From a virus, in IMG/VR virus record IMGVR_UViG_3300037861_000214, positions 1-56,438 of that record: 56,438 bases of DNA; one strand, written 5' to 3'. Below the pieces are notes generated by a model that searched no databases, was not told where the DNA came from, and worked only from the letters and a program-made list of their open reading frames with translations. The stretch's first letter is position 1. Every line of letters starts with the position of its first letter. Positions 52,317 to 56,438 of this stretch are shown one piece after another. Position numbers and translations under genes: made by a program.

Positions 52317-52955
52317 TCAATCCACTACTATTTTAAATGATTTTTCTATAACTTCCCTAGGACCTATATCATTATTAAAAGTAGTTTTTATAAATATATG
52401 TAAAGTATCACCTATCATCTCATTATCCAAAAATATTTGCTGTCTAGGTTTATAATTATATTTACTGTATGTACCTAATAAACTTTCAGCATAGGGGCAC
52501 TCCCAACAAAAATGTTTAGGAATTTGATACCCCGAAATATTTAAAGGAGGACTTATTTGTGCTATATCTGATAAAGTATATTCAATATTTCCTATAGAAA
52601 TTGGAGTATTAAAATCGCCTCCTGTAAACCAACTTAGTACTGAGTAGGTAGGTACTTTAAAATTAATACTATCAAACACTACCCAATAATCAGAATCATA
52701 CTGTGTTTCAATTAAGGGAACACCGTTAATTTCTGCATTGATTTCATCTAATTCCCCCTGAATTGTGAAATATCCTAACCCATAATAAAAAACATGCCAA
52801 TATCCATTAACATCTTGATAAGTATTAGGTTGAACTAATGTATCTATATAGAATTCAGAATTGCATAACCCATCTACACAAACTGATTCATTAATATCTT
52901 CGGGGCTACACGCCCCAAAGATACATAATAATAATATATACTTAAAATTATTCAT
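52317..52955 (-). CDS. Predicted surface lipoprotein (212 aa)
   Basis: The N-terminus MNNFKYILLLCIFGACSPED is a type II signal peptide with lipobox FGAC (C16). The residues after Cys, SPEDIN, are acidic, as in Bacteroidetes lipoproteins exported to the cell surface. The mature part is beta-rich with extra cysteines (C26, C31 and CWEC near residue 157). A phage lipoprotein would sit in the host outer membrane; superinfection exclusion by masking a receptor (as T5 Llp does) is the most economical guess. It overlaps the DUF932 gene by 1 nt. Confidence 0.75.
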   Translation of the reverse strand: MNNFKYILLLCIFGACSPEDINESVCVDGLCNSEFYIDTLVQPNTYQDVNGYWHVFYYGLGYFTIQGELDEINAEINGVPLIETQYDSDYWVVFDSINFKVPTYSVLSWFTGGDFNTPISIGNIEYTLSDIAQISPPLNISGYQIPKHFCWECPYAESLLGTYSKYNYKPRQQIFLDNEMIGDTLHIFIKTTFNNDIGPREVIEKSFKIVVD

Positions 52956-53764
52956 TATACTACAAATTCTAAAGCTCTTGAAAATAATTTTTTATTCAAA
53001 TCATGATCTTGCTTAAAATTCTTAATAACTCGAGCTTGACGGGTTTTACCATTGGAGGTATTATATTTAAAATTTCCTTCAATAATATTCTCTTGAACTC
53101 TATTAAAAACTTCCCATAACCCCATTCCTGCATCAGCATTTCTTTGAGGTATTAAAACATCATAAATAGCTGAATCATTAAATGAATTGCTAGATCCTTC
53201 AATTCTTATGTCTAAAAATGATTTCGCTAGATCAAACATCTGATCCTCAGATAATTCAATTTCTTTCATTTTGTTCATTGAATCAACAGTTAAAGGCAAC
53301 TTTAAAACCATCTCTTTAATAACACCTTGTAGTGTTTCGAAATCGTATCCCATATGACGAACCTTAATATCTTCGAAGGTTTCGGTTGATATAACTAAAC
53401 CATTCTCACAAATCATTCTAAATAAACCCGCAGTAAATTTAAATGAATTTTTACCATCATGTGAGTTAGTAAGTAATATTTGAGGGTAAACAGTATCTCC
53501 ATCCTCTCCACTAATTACAACATCAGCATTTCTAAAAACAACTAAATGTTTTTGAAATCCCATAGTAGCTTGTGTTCTTGCAGCTACTTGTTTAGCATCT
53601 ACAACACGCCATCCTAATAATTCCATATCTCCAATCACTTTATTAGTTGGAATGTGAGTATACTTTTCGGAAGTATCAGAGGATCCGGACTTTGTGAAAA
53701 TACTAGGAGCTATTTTCTTTAACTCTTCTAAACTTTTGAACTCATTGCTTTTGTAATCTAACAT
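52955..53764 (-). CDS. DUF932-family protein, second copy (269 aa)
   Basis: Has DUF932 motifs: TAGLFRMICENGLVIS and GLWEVFNRVQENIIEG, with a C-terminal KLFSRALEF. It is divergent from the copy at 7978-8760, so these are old paralogues or separately acquired genes. Its leader shares an operator-like element with the RadA-like gene (9695-9743), suggesting co-expression early in infection. Function not established for the family. Confidence 0.85.
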   Translation of the reverse strand: MLDYKSNEFKSLEELKKIAPSIFTKSGSSDTSEKYTHIPTNKVIGDMELLGWRVVDAKQVAARTQATMGFQKHLVVFRNADVVISGEDGDTVYPQILLTNSHDGKNSFKFTAGLFRMICENGLVISTETFEDIKVRHMGYDFETLQGVIKEMVLKLPLTVDSMNKMKEIELSEDQMFDLAKSFLDIRIEGSSNSFNDSAIYDVLIPQRNADAGMGLWEVFNRVQENIIEGNFKYNTSNGKTRQARVIKNFKQDHDLNKKLFSRALEFVV

Positions 53765-53820
53765 AAACCTTTATTTTTAATTATTAATGTCTCGAACCAT
53801 TCGAACACGTGAATATACGA
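53765..53820 (-). promoter_or_regulatory. Shared promoter/operator element, copy 2
   Basis: Minus strand: CGTATATTCAC, GTTCGAATGGTTCGA (contains the inverted repeat TCGAA-CCA-TTCGA at 53792-53804 on the plus strand), ACATTAA, then AATAAAGGTT before the ATG. The block order matches 9695-9743. Confidence 0.5.
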
Positions 53821-53984
53821 AATATTGCCGGGGAAGCCAAGTCTCCTATGCATTATTATTAAAGATATAAAAATAAAAAAACCTTAAACTAACTTGCTAA
53901 CGCTCCCTTAATAAATAAATACATATATACACAATCTCACCAAAATAATGTGGTTTATCTAAAATAAAGTCATATATTATCAAT
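53821..53984. promoter_or_regulatory. Divergent intergenic region
   Basis: Space between the minus-strand DUF932 leader and the plus-strand thioredoxin-like gene. It must hold the promoter of the plus-strand operon, but I see no convincing consensus box in it. No open frame of note. Confidence 0.4.
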
Positions 53985-54275
53985 ATGAATGATATAATAG
54001 AATTACAGGGTGATGATTTAGAACATTACGTGGGAATGGATAACCTAATAGTGATGTTTAAATCCGATGGGTGTGGTGCTTGTAGAAAACTCCTACCACA
54101 TTTACGTAAATTAGAAAATATTCACACAATAATAATAGTGGATTCCCTAAAACACGTTAAGAGTTGCAAATTTTTACCAGGTGTAATTAAATATTACCCT
54201 ACAATAGCATTTTTCAATAAAGGAGTTTATATTAAAGAATTAACACAGCACGACATTATTAACCAAACAATTTAA
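53985..54275 (+). CDS. Thioredoxin-like protein (96 aa)
   Basis: Redox motif CGAC (residues 30-33) after VMFKSDG, and the cis-proline signature KYYPTIAFF. The size fits a minimal thioredoxin/glutaredoxin. In T4-like phages such proteins reduce ribonucleotide reductase; no such enzyme is in the window. First gene of the only plus-strand operon. Confidence 0.85.
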   Translation: MNDIIELQGDDLEHYVGMDNLIVMFKSDGCGACRKLLPHLRKLENIHTIIIVDSLKHVKSCKFLPGVIKYYPTIAFFNKGVYIKELTQHDIINQTI

Positions 54276-54287
54276 AACAACAAAATT

Positions 54288-54677
54288 ATGATTACTATCA
54301 CTTACACAGCCATTTTACTAACAGTTTTATTTATTTTAGAGGTAAACTTAGCTATTATCGTTTACTATAAGTTTTTCGGTTCAAAAACCAACATATACAA
54401 TGGTAATTCTACGTCATCTACGGGATTTAACGATGTAGAAAAACATATCGTTGACATCATAAGTAGACTGGAGGATATCGAGCATTCTATTGAGAAATAT
54501 GAGGAAAATGATGCTAAAATTACGCACTCGTTAGAAGAAAAAATTAGTCACATCCACACACTCTTGGATAATCAAAAAAATGCCGTGAATGCTACGGATA
54601 AAATGAATTCAACAGCGTTTGAAAACATTTTTGAACAAATCACGTCGATAAATTTCACATTATCACGTTTAAAGTAA
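54288..54677 (+). CDS. Membrane-anchored coiled-coil protein (129 aa)
   Basis: N-terminal TM helix (TAILLTVLFILEVNLAIIVY), an Asn/Ser-rich linker (NIYNGNSTSSTGFNDVEKHI) and a long coiled coil (SRLEDIEHSIEKYEENDAKI). Resembles the 46283-46555 protein in design. Function unknown; a spanin-like or membrane-tether role cannot be excluded. Confidence 0.7.
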   Translation: MITITYTAILLTVLFILEVNLAIIVYYKFFGSKTNIYNGNSTSSTGFNDVEKHIVDIISRLEDIEHSIEKYEENDAKITHSLEEKISHIHTLLDNQKNAVNATDKMNSTAFENIFEQITSINFTLSRLK

Positions 54678-54697
54678 TAAATAAACCACAATATAAT

Positions 54698-55015
54698 ATG
54701 TTAGGATTTGTAGCAAGAAATATACACACACACGCTGGGGGTTATGTAATAGGTAATAGAGAAGGTGTGAAATTAGAATTTTATATAGGTACAAAACCAA
54801 ATGCTATTAATCGACTATTTTGTAGGTTGCTTTTAGGTTGGAAATGGTTTGATAATTCTAATATCCTACCTAAATATCTGATAAAATATAAAACAAAAGG
54901 TGGGACCATCTCTGAAATAACTTTGGATAGTGAAGATATAGAAGTAGATTTAATGGAAATTTCAAAACAACCACTTTGGAATGGTTTTACATCTATAACC
55001 CAATTGAACAAATAA
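54698..55015 (+). CDS. Hypothetical protein (105 aa)
   Basis: MLGFVARNIHTHAGGYVIGN start, then beta strands (GVKLEFYIGTKPNAINRLFC) and an acidic C-terminal part (LDSEDIEVDLMEISKQPLWN). Not recognised. Third gene of the plus-strand operon. Confidence 0.65.
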   Translation: MLGFVARNIHTHAGGYVIGNREGVKLEFYIGTKPNAINRLFCRLLLGWKWFDNSNILPKYLIKYKTKGGTISEITLDSEDIEVDLMEISKQPLWNGFTSITQLNK

Positions 55016-55371
55016 GTATACACAAGGTGATACGGCCGTTTCTCCTTACGTAAAAATTTTTTGAGAGAGATTTTTTGGGTATTCTGAATTGATTGGGTTT
55101 TGGATTTTTACCAAACGCTAATGCGCGGTTTAGAATGTGGGGAGTGTAGTATATTTGTATATACTTCCCGGGGGTGTAAAGTTGTACGAGATAGATTTGT
55201 CACCATCCACCATTTTCTACGCACGCCGCGTTATATACGGACAGCAGCGCGCATGGATATATACAGCGTACGCCGTACCGCCCGCCCACGATATAACCGT
55301 CCCAGTACGTTACACCCCCGTAATACATAAGGCGTAAGTACCGCCTCAGTACCCACGTCCATCCGCATGCA
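55016..55371. other. GC-rich convergent intergenic region with long inverted repeat
   Basis: A 356-nt gap where the plus-strand operon meets the minus-strand genes. It is far richer in CG, GCGC and GTAC than its surroundings. A perfect 11-bp inverted repeat, CGGGGGTGTAA (55169-55179) and TTACACCCCCG (55310-55320), encloses 130 nt with many CGCG and TACG tracts. Overlapping open frames here have no homologous look. Candidate structured RNA, bidirectional terminator or replication element. Confidence 0.6.
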
Positions 55372-55728
55372 TTACCACCTTAGATTTCTTATTGTTATCG
55401 TAACATCGGTAATCTCGCCCACCGGTATTTTAGCTTTCGATTTAATGCCCATCATGTTGTGTGTAAACATTTTAATATATGTTTTGCTGATGTCACCCAC
55501 ATTCATAGTTCCTCTTAATGAATTTATTTTATGTAGGGTTTTTACATGCATATATTTTTTATTACTAGATACTAGAAATATTTCCATCTCATAGTCAGTG
55601 GAATTATATCTAAACGACATTACATCTCCTTCATCCATAGTATCTGCTATCTTCTTAAACGATAATGGTGTTGGTAATGGGTTAAGACTTAACATATCTT
55701 GAGATGTATTTAATTGTTTGAATTTCAT
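55372..55728 (-). CDS. Hypothetical protein (118 aa)
   Basis: Beta-rich: MKFKQLNTSQDMLSLNPLPT, DVMSFRYNSTDYEMEIFLVS, IPVGEITDVTITIRNLRW. No domain recognised. It is 3 nt from the MORN-like gene upstream, so in the same operon. Confidence 0.65.
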   Translation of the reverse strand: MKFKQLNTSQDMLSLNPLPTPLSFKKIADTMDEGDVMSFRYNSTDYEMEIFLVSSNKKYMHVKTLHKINSLRGTMNVGDISKTYIKMFTHNMMGIKSKAKIPVGEITDVTITIRNLRW

Positions 55729-55731
55729 AAC

Positions 55732-56097
55732 TTATATTTTAGATAATTTATATTTTACACCTTCAATTTCTACCACCTTATTTTCACAAGTTTTAGTTCT
55801 ACTATTAAACTCTTCTTCGGTTAATAATTTATGGTTAATGTAGTAAAATTTATCTCCATTTTCCCACTCCCTCGCAGGCCCATCTTCTCTGTGAAGTTTA
55901 CCATCAATGAGGTAAGCTTTATACCCGTCTGCATATTCAATAGCAGGACCATCTACCCTATGAAGTTTATCATTAATGTAATAAGCTTTATACCTATCTA
56001 CATCCTCAACAGCAGGTCCATCTTCTCTATGAAGTTGACCTTCTAAGTTGCGCCATGTTGTATTATATTCTGTTACTATTACTTTATACTCTTTCAT
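55732..56097 (-). CDS. MORN-like HRxDGPA repeat protein (121 aa)
   Basis: Three repeats of about 23 residues built as YxxxGxLHREDGPAxExxxGxKxY, typical of MORN-like 'HRxDGPA' repeats seen in phages and giant viruses. A conserved C-terminal cap (LTEEEFNSRTKTCENKVVEI ... YKLSKI) follows. It is a tandem paralogue of the partial gene at the right edge; the first repeat is nearly identical to it (NLEGQLHREDGPAVE). Function unknown. Confidence 0.8.
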   Translation of the reverse strand: MKEYKVIVTEYNTTWRNLEGQLHREDGPAVEDVDRYKAYYINDKLHRVDGPAIEYADGYKAYLIDGKLHREDGPAREWENGDKFYYINHKLLTEEEFNSRTKTCENKVVEIEGVKYKLSKI

Positions 56098-56100
56098 AAC

Positions 56101-56438
56101 TTATATTTTAGATAATTTATATTTTACACCATCAATTTCTACCACCCTACCTTCACATGATTTATTTCTATCGTTGAATTCTTGTTCGGTTAAACAGATA
56201 CCATTAATATAGTAGGATTTATCTCCACTTGCATATTCAATAGCAGGTCCATCTTCTCTATGACGTTGGCCGTTAATGAAGTAAGCTTTATACCCATCTA
56301 CATCCTCCATAGCAGGACCGTCTTCTCTATGACGCTTACCATTCATATAGTAGGATTTATCTCCATTTTTATACTCAACAGCAGGGCCATCTTCTCTATG
56401 AAGTTGACCTTCTAAGTTATACCATTCCTTACTATTTT
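56101..56438 (-). CDS. MORN-like HRxDGPA repeat protein, partial at right edge
   Basis: The frame stays open through the right edge: upstream of the internal ATG at 56346 it reads NSKEWYNLEGQLHREDGPAV and continues in frame, so the true start is outside the window. At least four HRxDGPA repeats and the same C-terminal cap (LTEQEFNDRNKSCEGRVVEI) as the next gene. A fused or longer version of its neighbour. Confidence 0.8.
   Translation of the reverse strand, partial: NSKEWYNLEGQLHREDGPAVEYKNGDKSYYMNGKRHREDGPAMEDVDGYKAYFINGQRHREDGPAIEYASGDKSYYINGICLTEQEFNDRNKSCEGRVVEIDGVKYKLSKI

Noticed and set aside
55100-55337. Two overlapping plus-strand open frames in the GC-rich gap
   Set aside because: No plausible leader, composition driven by CG-rich DNA, overlapping in two frames and spanning the inverted repeat; treated as non-coding.
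1-56438. Prophage or integrative element
   Set aside because: No integrase, excisionase, attachment repeats or host genes are visible; a virulent-phage genome fits better.

Overview
The window looks like part of the genome of a large, AT-rich tailed phage with a contractile-tail (T4-type) virion, probably infecting a Bacteroidetes/Flavobacteriia host. The evidence is a gp55-like late sigma factor, gp25-, gp6- and gp5-type baseplate proteins, a DnaG-type primase, a PD-(D/E)XK nuclease, several collagen-like fibres and tightly packed, overlapping genes. The host guess rests on scarce Shine-Dalgarno sequences, TAnnTTTG-like boxes, a lipoprotein of Bacteroidetes type and 'GIGTT/TERLDV' fibre motifs of the kind common in Bacteroidetes. 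No integrase, capsid, terminase, polymerase or tRNA gene is visible. All genes are on the minus strand except three at 53985-55015.

Left region (1-11.1 kb): six tandem paralogues carry 20-residue leucine-rich-like repeats behind an almost invariant N-terminus (MIKLIDLLE...). Interleaved and next to them are unrelated proteins: a WC-motif protein, a zinc protein, an 817-residue polyvalent protein (nucleotidyltransferase, zinc ribbon, HEXXH peptidase, ADP-ribosyltransferase-like, ParB-like and HAD modules), a P-loop kinase and a possible acetyltransferase. Many begin with a short M-x-x-L-x-x-L-L-x-E peptide resembling the T4 capsid-targeting sequence, and [LI]-x-E sites recur between domains. 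I infer a locus of proteins packaged in the head, cut by the prohead protease and injected into the host. This is the best candidate for an undescribed system here.

Replication and metabolism (about 8-16 kb): DUF932, a RadA-like ATPase, a YqiA-like esterase, a PD-(D/E)XK nuclease, primase, a GIY-YIG endonuclease, and a TPR protein overlapping a GH130-like glycan enzyme.

Virion region (16.3-45.5 kb): fibre genes with collagen-like, beta-solenoid and YadA-like repeats, then two giant baseplate proteins (1520 and 1726 residues), gp6-like, gp25-like, a membrane-helix protein and a gp5-like spike. A late sigma factor, an HD hydrolase and small membrane/coiled-coil proteins follow (45.5-48 kb), then a second fibre set (48-50.5 kb) and small unknown genes.

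Right region (51-56.4 kb): small genes, a predicted surface lipoprotein, a second DUF932 gene, a divergent thioredoxin-like operon, a GC-rich structured convergent gap, and MORN-like HRxDGPA repeat proteins that run off the right edge. Shared upstream elements (9695-9743 with 53765-53820; 47679-47717 with 51295-51333; and a recurrent AATATTTATAA) suggest at least three regulatory classes.
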